Positions 1-10,002 of a stretch of DNA of 64,000 nucleotides are shown here, piece by piece. How positions within the stretch are numbered: position 1 is the stretch's first letter; each line of letters opens with the position of its first letter. The notes under the pieces are model-generated. The model saw nothing but the letters and a program-made list of their open reading frames with translations, made no database searches and was not told where the DNA came from. The stretch is taken from assembly GCF_001456155.1 (NCBI RefSeq), contig NZ_CP013293.1, positions 806,001-870,000 of the forward strand, given 5' to 3'. The DNA is from Chryseobacterium sp. IHB B 17019 (GTDB taxonomy: Bacteria; Bacteroidota; Bacteroidia; Flavobacteriales; Weeksellaceae). Made by a program: the position numbers and the translations under genes.

Positions 1-1557
1 ATGTCCCGCTCCGAAATTCAATAATACAAAACACTGTTTTCCATCTTTTGGCAGTAACATTCCTAAAATCGTTTGCGTCTGAACCGAGTTACACTTAGCT
101 TCTGCAAAGAGATTGTTCGGATTCATCATATAATCGTAGGAAATATGATCTCCTTTTCCGACAACGATTTTATAGCCGCAGTCGCTGTTTCCGCTGTAAA
201 CGTTGTTCATCACCAATGTCGGCGCACTCAAACCTTTGTTGGCATAAAGATATTCTACAGCACCGTTTGGCGCAGAGGTCATATCTCCGGAATACATCAA
301 TTGACCTCCGTTTTGATTATACGCAGAATTCCAGCCTATTTTTCCGGCAATATTTAGTCCTGAAAGATCGAGGTCATACGCTCCCCAGGTATTTTCCCAG
401 TAAATTCCGACAGCTAGTCTTTCATCATAAAACCTTGTTCCCGTCGGAATATTTCCGACAAACATTTTTTCTGAAGTCGGCAATCCAAATTCTACATTTT
501 CAGGGAAATACATCTTCTTTCCGGAAAAATTATATTTTGATTTTAAATAATTTAGGATAAAACCATAATTTAATTCATTCACAGAAGTTGCCTTTGCTTT
601 TTTCGTCCACGATTTACCGTTTCTGATTCTGTAAACAAAAGTATCCTGACCATACATTCTTGAATAACAAGCCGATAAAGCTTTAAACAAAGCAAACGGA
701 GTGGCATTTTCCAGCCAATGCAAATCGCTGTTTTCCAGCAGAGTATTGGTAGCGTCATTCAATGGGTTTGAAATTAACGGCTGATGATAAGTTTTTGAAA
801 GCTTTGAAATTTTATTAATCGTTTTTGGCGCTCTGTTTTTATAGGCTAAAAATAACGGCTTGAAACGGTTGAAAATTTCTGCCAGTCTTTCTAATCCAAA
901 AATTTCAAACAAAAAAGTAGGATCAAATTTGCTTTGCTTAATTTCATTAATTAAATCATCGTTTTTAATTAAAAGCGTTGTTTTTGTAGTTTTATAAATC
1001 ACATAACGGAAAAACTCAACAGGATTGTTAGGAAACACATCATATCGGTCGGCAATTTTTATAACTGCTTCTTTGTTTCGGATATTTTCTTGCCCTGTGA
1101 AGGCATATTTCAGTTCGTCGTGTAAAATAGTAAGCAAATCATCAATTGTTTCTTCTTTTAAAGCAATTCCGGATTTCAAAAGAGAAAGGCATTTTTCCTG
1201 CATTTCTTCTTTTGTATACGCTTTAATTACTTTAAAATTCAACTTCAGATTGGGTACATTTACTATTTCATTCGGAATATAAATTTCATTCTGAAAGTTA
1301 CTCCCATACGTAGAAATATAATGGTTGATCTGCTCAATCAACAAATCAATTCTTGAGCTTTCTTTGACTTTTTGCCACGATTTATGAAAGGTTTTATTCA
1401 AGTCATTTCCATTAAGCTTTTCTTTGGCATAATAGGAAATAATTTCTTTTTTTGCCCACATTGCCTGAGGCTCAATGATAAAGCCGTTATCAGAAATAAA
1501 TGCTTTCGCATCAGATTTTTGGGCTAAAACAGCGTTGAATAATTTTAATGTTTTCAT
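1..1557 (-). CDS. Unknown RtcB-linked protein, 3' end outside window
   Basis: The ATG at 1557-1555 opens a frame of 519 codons that runs out of the window without a stop, so the C-terminus is missing. There is no signal peptide or membrane segment. The first ~320 residues look helical, with stretches such as FGLERLAEIFNRFKPLF and a PFALFKALSACYSRMYG segment. The later part looks beta-rich and contains GIYWENTWGAYDLDLSGL, IGWNSAYNQNGGQLMYSGD and a SYDYMMNP motif. I do not recognise the family. It lies downstream of rtcB and a tRNA-like RNA on the same strand, so a role in RNA binding or repair is suggested by context only. It could be a diverged helical-repeat protein of the Ro60/TROVE kind, but I see no firm motif for that. 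Confidence 0.8.
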   Translation of the reverse strand, partial: MKTLKLFNAVLAQKSDAKAFISDNGFIIEPQAMWAKKEIISYYAKEKLNGNDLNKTFHKSWQKVKESSRIDLLIEQINHYISTYGSNFQNEIYIPNEIVNVPNLKLNFKVIKAYTKEEMQEKCLSLLKSGIALKEETIDDLLTILHDELKYAFTGQENIRNKEAVIKIADRYDVFPNNPVEFFRYVIYKTTKTTLLIKNDDLINEIKQSKFDPTFLFEIFGLERLAEIFNRFKPLFLAYKNRAPKTINKISKLSKTYHQPLISNPLNDATNTLLENSDLHWLENATPFALFKALSACYSRMYGQDTFVYRIRNGKSWTKKAKATSVNELNYGFILNYLKSKYNFSGKKMYFPENVEFGLPTSEKMFVGNIPTGTRFYDERLAVGIYWENTWGAYDLDLSGLNIAGKIGWNSAYNQNGGQLMYSGDMTSAPNGAVEYLYANKGLSAPTLVMNNVYSGNSDCGYKIVVGKGDHISYDYMMNPNNLFAEAKCNSVQTQTILGMLLPKDGKQCFVLLNFGAGH

Positions 1558-1570
1558 TGTTTTTAATTTA

Positions 1571-1746
1571 AAAAAATAAGTGAGGAGTAGTTTTCTTTAA
1601 AGTGAATGTTATAGGAACTCCTTTTACCTATAGTTTTACAAAAAGGCGGGGAGTATTTTTCCAATTATAGGAACTCCCTTTGCCTTAGAATTTCTTAAAA
1701 AGGCGGAAAGTAAATGTGGGAAATCAATAGGAACTTTCTTTGCCTT
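1571..1746 (-). repeat. Array of three structured hairpin repeats
   Basis: Three units of about 50-60 nt follow each other on the minus strand: A 1746-1697, B 1686-1640, C 1630-1571. Each has a 5-bp basal stem (AAGGC/GCCTT in A and B, TAGGT/ACTTA in C), an asymmetric internal loop of AAA opposite C, a 6-bp upper stem, and a loop that starts with TCCTAT. Each ends in a run of at least five Ts. The upper stems differ but all stay paired: GAAAGT/ACTTTC, GGGAGT/ACTCCC, AGGAGT/ACTCCT. This covariation indicates selection on RNA structure. The same elements appear, in permuted order, inside the tRNA-like RNA at 1808-1906. They could also act as tandem terminators. Confidence 0.8.
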
Positions 1747-1807
1747 AATTTTTTTTGAACTAATGAAAATAATTAATCGTTAAATACAAACATTTTCATT
1801 ATTTTGA

Positions 1808-1906
1808 GGAGCAGGCAGGACTCGAACCTGCGACACACATACTCAAGGAACTTTTTTTGCCAATAGCGGAAAGTGGTTGTTGCTCTACCATCTGAGCTAC
1901 TGCTCC
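1808..1906 (-). ncRNA. tRNA-like RNA with replaced anticodon arm (Y-RNA-like)
   Basis: On the minus strand the element starts with acceptor strand GGAGCAG (1906-1900) and ends with CTGCTCC (1814-1808), a perfect 7-bp stem. It has a normal D arm (GCTC AGATGGTA GAGC) and a normal T arm (GCAGG TTCGAGT CCTGC). The 49 nt between the D and T arms cannot form a standard anticodon stem. They hold a hairpin at 1874-1850: ACTTTC, C, GC, TATTG, GC, AAA, AAAAGT. CCA is not encoded. Length is 99 nt against about 75 for a tRNA. A tRNA scanner could report it as a tRNA with an odd insert. Bacterial Y RNAs of the YrlA type are known to mimic tRNAs and to lie near rsr and rtcB, which makes a Y-RNA-like role a reasonable inference. 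Confidence 0.7.
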
Positions 1907-1978
1907 TGCCTTTATTAAAAAGTTTTCATAAAACCTTACAGGTTTTTACGCCTATAAGGCCGGTTATTAGTTTTGTAA

Positions 1979-3791
<1,813 letters not shown>

Positions 3792-3794
3792 TCC

Positions 3795-3817
3795 ATTCCT
3801 TTCGTCAGAATGACAAA
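3795..3817 (+). repeat. Short interspersed repeat, TTCGTCAGAATGACAAA type
   Basis: The string TTCGTCAGAATGACAAA here recurs at 51676-51702 in a similar spacer. It resembles half of a longer inverted repeat that reads as TGTCATTCTGACGAA on the other strand. It lies between two genes and has no evident coding role. Confidence 0.5.
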
Positions 3818-3854
3818 GTGGTTTTGAAAATTAAATAGTAAGAGATACAACATT

Positions 3855-4889
3855 ATGTCATCAAACAAAAATGCCCTTATCCGCTACAAAACCTTAGATA
3901 AGTGCCTTAAAAACAAATATCGGAAATATACTCTGGAAGATTTAATCGACGAATGTTCCGAAGCTCTATTTGAATTTGAAGGCAAAGAATCTTTCGTAAG
4001 CAAACGAACGGTGCAGCTTGATCTGCAGAATATGCGCAGTGAAAAGTTCGGTTATGAAGCACCGATTGAAGTTTATGACAAAAAATACTACCGCTACAGC
4101 GATCCGGATTACAGTATTCATAATATTTCGGTGAATGAAAGTGACCTGAAAGCGATGAATAATGCGGTGCAGATTTTAAAGCAATTCAAGGATTTTTCGA
4201 TGTTTAAAGAAATGAATGGGGTGATTCAGAAACTGGAAGATTCCATTCATGCGAGAAGTCAGAAATCGATTATTCATTTGGATAAAAATGAACAGCTGAA
4301 AGGATTGGAACATATTGATATTCTATATGATGCAATTTTGAATAAAAGAGTTTTAAATATCCTTTACAAAAGTTTTACCGCAAGAGAATCCAGTAATTAT
4401 GTGGTTCATCCGCAGCTATTAAAGGAGTTTAATAATCGTTGGTTTTTAATTTGTTTTCATAAAGGGAAAATGTACAATCTGGCGTTGGACAGAATGGAAA
4501 GTATTACAATTGAAGAAAAGATTGAATATATTGATAAAGATCTCGATGGCGACGAATATTTTAAAGATATTGTAGGAGTAACGGTTTCCGAAACGATGGC
4601 TCCGAGAAATGTTGTTTTTTTTGTTGATTCTTCCAATGCACCATATGTGAAAACCAAACCTTTACATAAAAGCCAGGAAATTATCAGCGAAACGGAAAAG
4701 GGAACGGTTTTTAAGATCTGTGTGCAAATTAACTACGAACTGGAGCGGCTTCTACTGGGTTTCGGAGAATGCCTGATCGTTCATAAGCCGAGAAAATTAC
4801 GGCTAAGGATGGAAGAAAAATTTAAAGCGGGAGTAAAGAATTACGAAAATTTAATTATTCCTGAAGATGAGGTATCTAATGGATGTTAA
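3855..4889 (+). CDS. WYL-domain transcriptional regulator
   Basis: The 344-aa product has an N-terminal winged-helix-like DNA-binding region (TLEDLIDECSEAL, then FVSKRTVQLDLQNMR, about residues 20-60) and a central WYL domain, with the core seen as NNRWFLICFH (about 195-204) followed by YNLALDRMESI. A C-terminal WCX-like region follows. WYL domains are known or proposed to sense ligands, often nucleic-acid-derived molecules, and WYL regulators are often found near RtcB and defence genes. Its position close to rtcB suggests that it controls that locus, but this is inference. It ends close to a small ORF on the same strand. Confidence 0.88.
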   Translation: MSSNKNALIRYKTLDKCLKNKYRKYTLEDLIDECSEALFEFEGKESFVSKRTVQLDLQNMRSEKFGYEAPIEVYDKKYYRYSDPDYSIHNISVNESDLKAMNNAVQILKQFKDFSMFKEMNGVIQKLEDSIHARSQKSIIHLDKNEQLKGLEHIDILYDAILNKRVLNILYKSFTARESSNYVVHPQLLKEFNNRWFLICFHKGKMYNLALDRMESITIEEKIEYIDKDLDGDEYFKDIVGVTVSETMAPRNVVFFVDSSNAPYVKTKPLHKSQEIISETEKGTVFKICVQINYELERLLLGFGECLIVHKPRKLRLRMEEKFKAGVKNYENLIIPEDEVSNGC

Positions 4890-4950
4890 AATTTTAATAC
4901 ATAATGAAGCAATGGCTTAAAAATTGTAATTATTATTTAAAATAAACATT

Positions 4951-5091
4951 ATGAAATCAAGAATATTAAAAGCAGTACTTGCCATTGTAGCACCTTTAGT
5001 TATCGAATTTATTGTTAAAAAAATATCAGAAAAACTGAATAAAAAACCAGCAGAAGACAAGAAACAGATTCCTGTTCAGAATTGGGAGTAG
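4951..5091 (+). CDS. Small 46-aa membrane-associated protein
   Basis: This short frame encodes MKSRILKAVLAIVAPLVIEF, a single hydrophobic segment, followed by a Lys-rich tail ending in QIPVQNWE. It begins about 60 bp after the WYL regulator and is followed immediately by a clear intrinsic terminator, so it probably forms the end of that transcription unit. The arrangement of one hydrophobic helix and a charged tail resembles small membrane peptides. I do not recognise the family. The reading is supported by a clean ATG, low-GC codon use like its neighbours, and the terminator just after the stop. Confidence 0.6.
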   Translation: MKSRILKAVLAIVAPLVIEFIVKKISEKLNKKPAEDKKQIPVQNWE

Positions 5092-5110
5092 TTTTAAATT
5101 TAGATTATAG

Positions 5111-5146
5111 AAAGAGGCTGTTCATTTTTGAGCAGCCTCTTTTTTT
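5111..5146 (+). terminator. Intrinsic terminator after small ORF
   Basis: AGAGGCTG pairs with CAGCCTCT around a short loop that can pair further through TCA/TGA, and a run of Ts follows. It closes the WYL regulator/small ORF unit. Confidence 0.85.
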
Positions 5147-5181
5147 AGAATGTGGTTTCGAGAGTCTCAGCCGCCACAATA

Positions 5182-6366
5182 TTACACAAAATCATAAACT
5201 CCATTCTTCCAGCCAAGCACTTTAGAAGAATCTGCTTTCAGCCAGTTTTTAAGAATGGTTGCATAGACTTTTCGGAAATCTTCGGAATAAATTAAATCTC
5301 CTTCATTCAAATGTTGCAAATCGGGAAGTGTGTTCAAAAGCCCTTTCTTTTTCAATCCGCCACTGATAAAAAACATTTGATTGGCTGTTCCATGATCAGT
5401 TCCATTGCTTGCATTTTGGGCAACACGGCGACCGAATTCCGAGAAAGTCATTAATAAAATATCATCAAAAAGTCCGTTACTTTTCATGTCGGCAACAAAA
5501 GATTTTACAGCCTCATTGATATCACCGAATAATTTTTTCTGCCTTTCATTTTGATTGACATGGGTATCAAAACTTCCCACGGAAAGATAGTAAACTCTTG
5601 TATTAATATCAGATTTAATCAATGATGCAACCGTTTTGAAATCTTTTCCCAATTGAGAGTTCGGGTATGTTTGTTCTGTTTTTTTTGCTTTACTTTTTTC
5701 AAAAATATAATCAGCATTATTGATGGTTGATCCCAAAGTCTGGTACAGATAAGAAACCGTTTCATCGTCATGATGATGATCATACAAGGATTTGAAGTAT
5801 TTTTCCTGACTTGTTTGATACAGTCTTTTCGGATCTTTAAAAGCGAAAGCTTTATTATTTTCACCTTTTAAGGCTAAACTTAGCATATCATCAACTTCCA
5901 GAGCCTGGGTCGGATGCTCGCAACGGTAGCATTCTTCATCTAAAAATCTTCCCAGCCAGCCTGTCTCCAGATATTCATCGCTTTTGCTTGCAGAATGCCA
6001 GATATCCATGCTTCGGAAGTGTGATTTATCAGGATTGGGATACCCGACATTATTCATCACAGAAAGCTCACCACTATCATAAAGTTCCTTGAAATAAGCC
6101 AGGGCAGGGTTAATTCCCGCTTCATCAGTCAGCTGTAAAGAATCTTTGATGGCAATATTATTTCTTTCTTTAAAATAAATATCGTTTTTAGTCGGAATAA
6201 TCGTATTCAAACCATCATTTCCACCGGTAAACTGGAGCACCACCAAAATTTTCTGATTCGGTTCCAATGCTTCATCGAATGTCATAGCCTTCAGGAAATT
6301 CGGCATCAACAACGATGCGGTAGCTAATGAACTTATTTTTAGGAATTCTCTTCTTTTGATTAACAT
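5182..6366 (-). CDS. DUF1501 family Tat-exported protein
   Basis: This 394-aa protein starts with a twin-arginine signal (KRREFLKISSLATASLLMP), so it is probably exported folded through Tat. The body carries DUF1501 features: LQFTGGNDGLNTIIPT near residue 45, MNNVGYPNPDKSHFRSMDIW near 115, and a C-terminal TFSEFGRRVAQNASNGTDHGTA segment of the alkaline phosphatase/sulfatase superfamily kind, with likely metal-binding Asp and His residues. The enzymatic activity of the family is not established. It is downstream of a DUF1800 gene on the same strand (91 bp gap), a pairing common across Bacteroidota and Planctomycetota. Confidence 0.9.
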   Translation of the reverse strand: MLIKRREFLKISSLATASLLMPNFLKAMTFDEALEPNQKILVVLQFTGGNDGLNTIIPTKNDIYFKERNNIAIKDSLQLTDEAGINPALAYFKELYDSGELSVMNNVGYPNPDKSHFRSMDIWHSASKSDEYLETGWLGRFLDEECYRCEHPTQALEVDDMLSLALKGENNKAFAFKDPKRLYQTSQEKYFKSLYDHHHDDETVSYLYQTLGSTINNADYIFEKSKAKKTEQTYPNSQLGKDFKTVASLIKSDINTRVYYLSVGSFDTHVNQNERQKKLFGDINEAVKSFVADMKSNGLFDDILLMTFSEFGRRVAQNASNGTDHGTANQMFFISGGLKKKGLLNTLPDLQHLNEGDLIYSEDFRKVYATILKNWLKADSSKVLGWKNGVYDFV

Positions 6367-6457
6367 AAAGGTTAGGTTTTAGGTTAAAGATGATAGGTTG
6401 CAGTTCTCGCAGTGATTTTAAGCTAAGGCCTAAAATCTGCCACCTGCTACCTAAAGT

Positions 6458-7834
6458 CTACATTAACTGATATTCTGGTGTTGACATGAGATTAATGACA
6501 TTCATTTTCACACTGTTATCCGAAAAATTCTTCACGGAATTCATATCCAGGGATTTTGAGCTCTGAATTAAATAATCTTCAACCTTTTTACCGCTGAAAG
6601 CCTTTTCCACACGCGTCCAGTCGATGGTGATATTCGGGTTTTTGAAGGTTTTGTTTAAAGCCGTTTCGCGGGATTTCATTCCCATTTCGATATCGTCGTC
6701 CGGTCTCGGAGTATATTCCAAAGGCCGTAAACCCGACCAAATCTGAGGAATTTGAAGCCTCAACATTAAAGTTGAACTGTCAATCCAGGATTTTCCGTTG
6801 GGCCAACCTGAAACATTCGGTGGATAAAGAAGCATTTGACCTAATAATTTCTGATAAACAATAAGGTTTTCCGGATTTTGAATATTCATCGGAAGAGTTC
6901 TCATCATTCCGGCCATGAGTTCGATCGGCGATTTTATCCTGTTTCCGATATTTTTTTTGTCATAAAACCATGAGCTTGAAAAGATTTCTGTCATAAGTTT
7001 TTTGATGTCATAACCGGATTGGTAAAAATTCTCGCTTAGCTTATTAACAATACTTTCGTCAACATTTTCATTAACGAAAAATTTATAAATTTTTGTGGTA
7101 ATAAATTTTGCCGTTGCTTTTTGTTCAAGTATAATATCTAAAACATCTTTTCCCGTGAAATTTCCGGTTTTCCCAAGAAAAGTTTTTGTTCCCTCGTCAT
7201 GTTGTTTTTTTCTTTCTACAAAATTCCCTTCCTTGTCAAAACCCCATCCTGTAAAGGCTCTTGCGCCTTCCCGAATATCTTTTTCGGTGTAGTTTCCTCG
7301 TCCCATCGTAAATAATTCCATGACTTCACGGGCAAAATTTTCGTTAGGGTGATCTTTTTTATTCTGTTGATTATTTAAAAAGCTGAGCATCGCCGGAGCT
7401 TGACTTACCTCAAACAAAAGATCTTTGAAATTCCCCAAAGCATTTTTTCTGATGACATTTAAAATCTGCCTGTTAAATTTTGGATTTTGAACCCTTGAAG
7501 CAAAATGTCCGTGCCAGAAAAACGCCATTTTCTCCTTCATCTGTTCCTTGCTGTTGACCATTTTATCGAGAAAATTAAGGTTAAGCTCAAGGTTTTGCTC
7601 TCTCTGAATTTTTTGGGTCTGTTTTTTCTTTTCGGCGGGAGATGTGTCATTCATGTAGTCGATGGTTTCCACATCGGGGGTGTCATAATTTATATAAAGA
7701 AAGGTTTCTTCCTTTAGTAAATCATTGAGCAGTGTTTTCACGTCTTTATTTCCCAGGTCTTCAAGCTGATTAATTCCTGCACCAAAGCCTGCGCGCCAAA
7801 GAAGATGTTTATTATTAATGAGGGATGGAGTCAT
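6458..7834 (-). CDS. DUF1800 family protein
   Basis: The 458-aa product shows the DUF1800 pattern: HLLWRAGFGAG at the N-terminus, KEKMAFFWHGHFAS (about 105-118), NENFAREVMELFTMGRGNYTE (about 165-185), ARAFTGWGFD, and PPNVSGWPNGKSWID in the C-terminal half. The function of the family is unknown. No signal peptide is visible from the ATG at 7834, although its partner DUF1501 has a Tat signal. The two genes are adjacent on the minus strand and are probably co-transcribed, this one first. Confidence 0.9.
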   Translation of the reverse strand: MTPSLINNKHLLWRAGFGAGINQLEDLGNKDVKTLLNDLLKEETFLYINYDTPDVETIDYMNDTSPAEKKKQTQKIQREQNLELNLNFLDKMVNSKEQMKEKMAFFWHGHFASRVQNPKFNRQILNVIRKNALGNFKDLLFEVSQAPAMLSFLNNQQNKKDHPNENFAREVMELFTMGRGNYTEKDIREGARAFTGWGFDKEGNFVERKKQHDEGTKTFLGKTGNFTGKDVLDIILEQKATAKFITTKIYKFFVNENVDESIVNKLSENFYQSGYDIKKLMTEIFSSSWFYDKKNIGNRIKSPIELMAGMMRTLPMNIQNPENLIVYQKLLGQMLLYPPNVSGWPNGKSWIDSSTLMLRLQIPQIWSGLRPLEYTPRPDDDIEMGMKSRETALNKTFKNPNITIDWTRVEKAFSGKKVEDYLIQSSKSLDMNSVKNFSDNSVKMNVINLMSTPEYQLM

Positions 7835-8126
7835 TTTTAATACTTTTTTTTTTGATGTTGTTAAGTGAAGAAGGTTAAAGATAACTACGGTTAAGAATTG
7901 TTAATATTACAAAAATCAATCCCGCAGCTGCTTTTTTCGTTTGCTTTTTTTATTTAAAATTACAATTAAAATTCAGAATTTTTTAAACAGTCATTTAAAT
8001 TTTAACTAAATTTAATTAATTGATTGTCATTATTTTGCGAATTTTATTAATGTTAAAGTGAAGGAAATGCCTGTCCTTGGCACGATTTTTACATCTTCCA
8101 GCTTAGTAAAATTAAAAATCAGAGTT

Positions 8127-8690
8127 ATGAAAATGTTTAAACAGGCAATTTTGCTTGCCGGAATTTTAACAGCCGGCGTTGTAAGCGCACAAAGTGCACA
8201 GATGAACAATATGATCAAGGTGGGTGCTAATGCTGGTTTAGCGGTTCCTGCAGACAATGTTTCAGCTTCTGTGGGAGTAGATGTAGCGTATCAGAACCTT
8301 ATTACTCCGGGATTCGGATTAGGTATTGCGACAGGATATACTCATTATTTTGGAAAAGAAAACAACGGATATAATAATAATGATGTAGGGGTAATTCCTG
8401 TAGGTGCTTTGATCAGAATTTATCCTAAACAGACAGGATTTTACTTCGGGACAGACTTAGGATACGGTTTCCTTGTAGGTGACGAGAAAGTAGCATCAAA
8501 CAATGCACTGGACAGACCGGACGGAGGGTTCTATATCAAGCCGGAGATCGGCTATCACAACAGAGACTGGAATTTCTTTGTGCAGTATCAGAAAGTATTT
8601 GTAGGAGATAAGGGCGATTTGCCGAATCAGGACTATAATGTGGGTAACATTGGGGTTGGATTCTCTTACAATATTCCATTAGGAAAGTAG
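8127..8690 (+). CDS. Outer-membrane beta-barrel-like exported protein
   Basis: The start at 8127 gives MKMFKQAILLAGILTAGVVSAQ, a clean Sec signal peptide; the longer frame from 8058 would place non-signal sequence in front. The mature part of about 165 residues has alternating hydrophobic and aromatic strands (IKVGANAGLAVP, GFGLGIATGYTHYFG, FYFGTDLGYGF, NFFVQYQKVFVG) and ends in IGVGFSYNIPLGK, as expected of a small 8-strand-like barrel of the OmpA/OprF or PF13568 kind. The exact family is uncertain. It has its own terminator and no operon partner. Confidence 0.8.
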   Translation: MKMFKQAILLAGILTAGVVSAQSAQMNNMIKVGANAGLAVPADNVSASVGVDVAYQNLITPGFGLGIATGYTHYFGKENNGYNNNDVGVIPVGALIRIYPKQTGFYFGTDLGYGFLVGDEKVASNNALDRPDGGFYIKPEIGYHNRDWNFFVQYQKVFVGDKGDLPNQDYNVGNIGVGFSYNIPLGK

Positions 8691-8719
8691 TTAGATTTAA
8701 ATATAAGCAATTATTAACC

Positions 8720-8750
8720 AAACCTTTTCAGAAACTTGAAAAGGTTTTTT
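8720..8750 (+). terminator. Intrinsic terminator
   Basis: AACCTTTTCA and TTGAAAAGGTT form a stem around GAAAC, followed by Ts. It ends the beta-barrel gene and lies upstream of glk. Confidence 0.8.
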
Positions 8751-8804
8751 CTTTACCTGTCGGATTTACGAAAACTATTATTATATTTGATAAAATTTGA
8801 GGTT

Positions 8805-9854
8805 ATGATTTTGAATCCAAAATTTCCACTTTATTTACCAGGAGTAAAAAACGGTAGCAATGATAACGTTTCTATCATTGGCGCAAACCTTCGTGAAGAT
8901 ATTACAAGTTTAGGCTATTTTGTTTCCAGTAACGGAGGTCTTGAGATTAAAATCCAAAATAATTATCCAACTAAAGATTACGCTTCTTTTGCTGATATTC
9001 TAAAGAAGTTTATTGAGGATAACCAGCTGGAAGATGTGAAAAGATTAGGAATGGCAGTTCCGGGACCTGTAATCAATGGGAAAAGCCATCCCGCAAGATT
9101 GGGCTGGAGCCTTGATGTGGAAGAATACACAAGAGATTTCAGGTTTGAAAAAGTAGATATGCTGAATGACCTTGAAGCTTCTGCCTACGGAATGGCGCTT
9201 CTGGAAGACAGCGATCTGGACCCAATTTATACCAGCGGACACCTTGAAAACGGAAACGTAGCTATTTTGGCTCCGGGAAATGGGCTGGGTGAAGCGGGAT
9301 ATTTTTTTGACGGAAAATATTTAAGGCCATTTGCTACGGAAGGCGGTCATTCGGAATTTTCTCCGAGAACCAATGTGGAGGTGGAGTTTTATCAGTTCTT
9401 AAACAACCTTTACGGAATTGTAAGCTGGGAAAATGTACTTTCCAAAACAGGCTTATTCAATATTTACAGGTTTTTAAGAGATGTAAAGAGACATCCGGAA
9501 CCGGAATGGCTTGCCGATAGATTCTCGAACGGAAACTTTGTTGAAGAATTATTCAAAGCAGCTGTTGAGGATGATATTTTGATATGCAAAATTGCTTTGG
9601 ACACTTTCCTTGAATTCCTTGCAAGAGAGGCTAATAACCTGACTTTGAAGCTGAAAGCAACCGGTGGATTACTAATCTCCGGGGATATTCCTCAAACGAT
9701 CAGAGATTATATGGATAAGGATAAGTTTTATGAAAAATTCAAGATCAGCGACAAAATGGAAGAGATGCTCAGAAACATCCCGATATACCTGATCAAACAA
9801 AATCATACGGCACTCAATGGTGCGGCACTCTATACTGCTTATTATCAAGATTAA
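8805..9854 (+). CDS. glk: Glucokinase (Glk family)
   Basis: Glucokinase phosphorylates glucose with ATP at the entry to glycolysis. The 349-aa protein contains the substrate-side motifs MAVPGPVINGKSHPARLGWSLD (about 77-98) and LNDLEASAYG, the ATP-side ILAPGNGLGEAGYFFDGK (about 156-173), TEGGHSEFSPR with the sugar-binding Glu/Gly/His (about 178-188), and a late GGLLISGDIP. This is the bacterial Glk type rather than ROK. The first frame codon at 8736 lies within the upstream terminator, so the ATG at 8805 is chosen. The gene is alone, with a terminator immediately after it. Confidence 0.9.
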   Translation: MILNPKFPLYLPGVKNGSNDNVSIIGANLREDITSLGYFVSSNGGLEIKIQNNYPTKDYASFADILKKFIEDNQLEDVKRLGMAVPGPVINGKSHPARLGWSLDVEEYTRDFRFEKVDMLNDLEASAYGMALLEDSDLDPIYTSGHLENGNVAILAPGNGLGEAGYFFDGKYLRPFATEGGHSEFSPRTNVEVEFYQFLNNLYGIVSWENVLSKTGLFNIYRFLRDVKRHPEPEWLADRFSNGNFVEELFKAAVEDDILICKIALDTFLEFLAREANNLTLKLKATGGLLISGDIPQTIRDYMDKDKFYEKFKISDKMEEMLRNIPIYLIKQNHTALNGAALYTAYYQD

Positions 9855-9859
9855 ATATA

Positions 9860-9886
9860 AACTCCGAGCTTCTTCGGAGTTTTTTT
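9860..9886 (+). terminator. Intrinsic terminator after glk
   Basis: AACTCCGA pairs with TTCGGAGTT around a GCTTC loop, followed by seven Ts. Confidence 0.88.
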
Positions 9887-9917
9887 ATGACATTATTTAT
9901 GAAAATAATTGATTTTA

Positions 9918-9931
9918 TTGATGTACATCAA
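9918..9931 (+). promoter_or_regulatory. FNR/Crp-type palindromic box upstream of yceI
   Basis: TTGATGTACATCAA is a perfect 14-bp palindrome and matches the FNR half-site pattern TTGATnnnnATCAA. Its centre at 9924.5 is about 41.5 bp upstream of the start point predicted from the -7 box at 9955-9962, the usual class II activator position. It lies 72 bp before the YceI start codon. Confidence 0.65.
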
Positions 9932-9954
9932 CAAAATCTATCAGGAAGTTGAGC

Positions 9955-9962
9955 TACATTTG
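9955..9962 (+). promoter_or_regulatory. Bacteroidota -7 box TACATTTG for YceI gene
   Basis: TACATTTG fits the TAnnTTTG consensus. The start point would be near 9966, leaving a leader of about 37 nt before the ATG at 10003. The palindrome at 9918-9931 takes the place of a -33 element. Confidence 0.6.
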
Positions 9963-10002
9963 CATCAGTAAATAACAAAACAAGTAAATAACTTTATTCA
10001 AA

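Noticed and set aside
1571..1746. CRISPR-like array because of regular ~55-bp spacing
   Set aside because: Units are hairpins with variable stems and lack identical repeats, unique spacers and cas genes.
1808..1906. Ordinary tRNA gene with a short intron removed by an endonuclease and sealed by RtcB
   Set aside because: No choice of intron leaves a 5-bp anticodon stem: the 5' side (ACAAC) has no complementary GTTGT on the 3' side, so it cannot mature to a standard tRNA.
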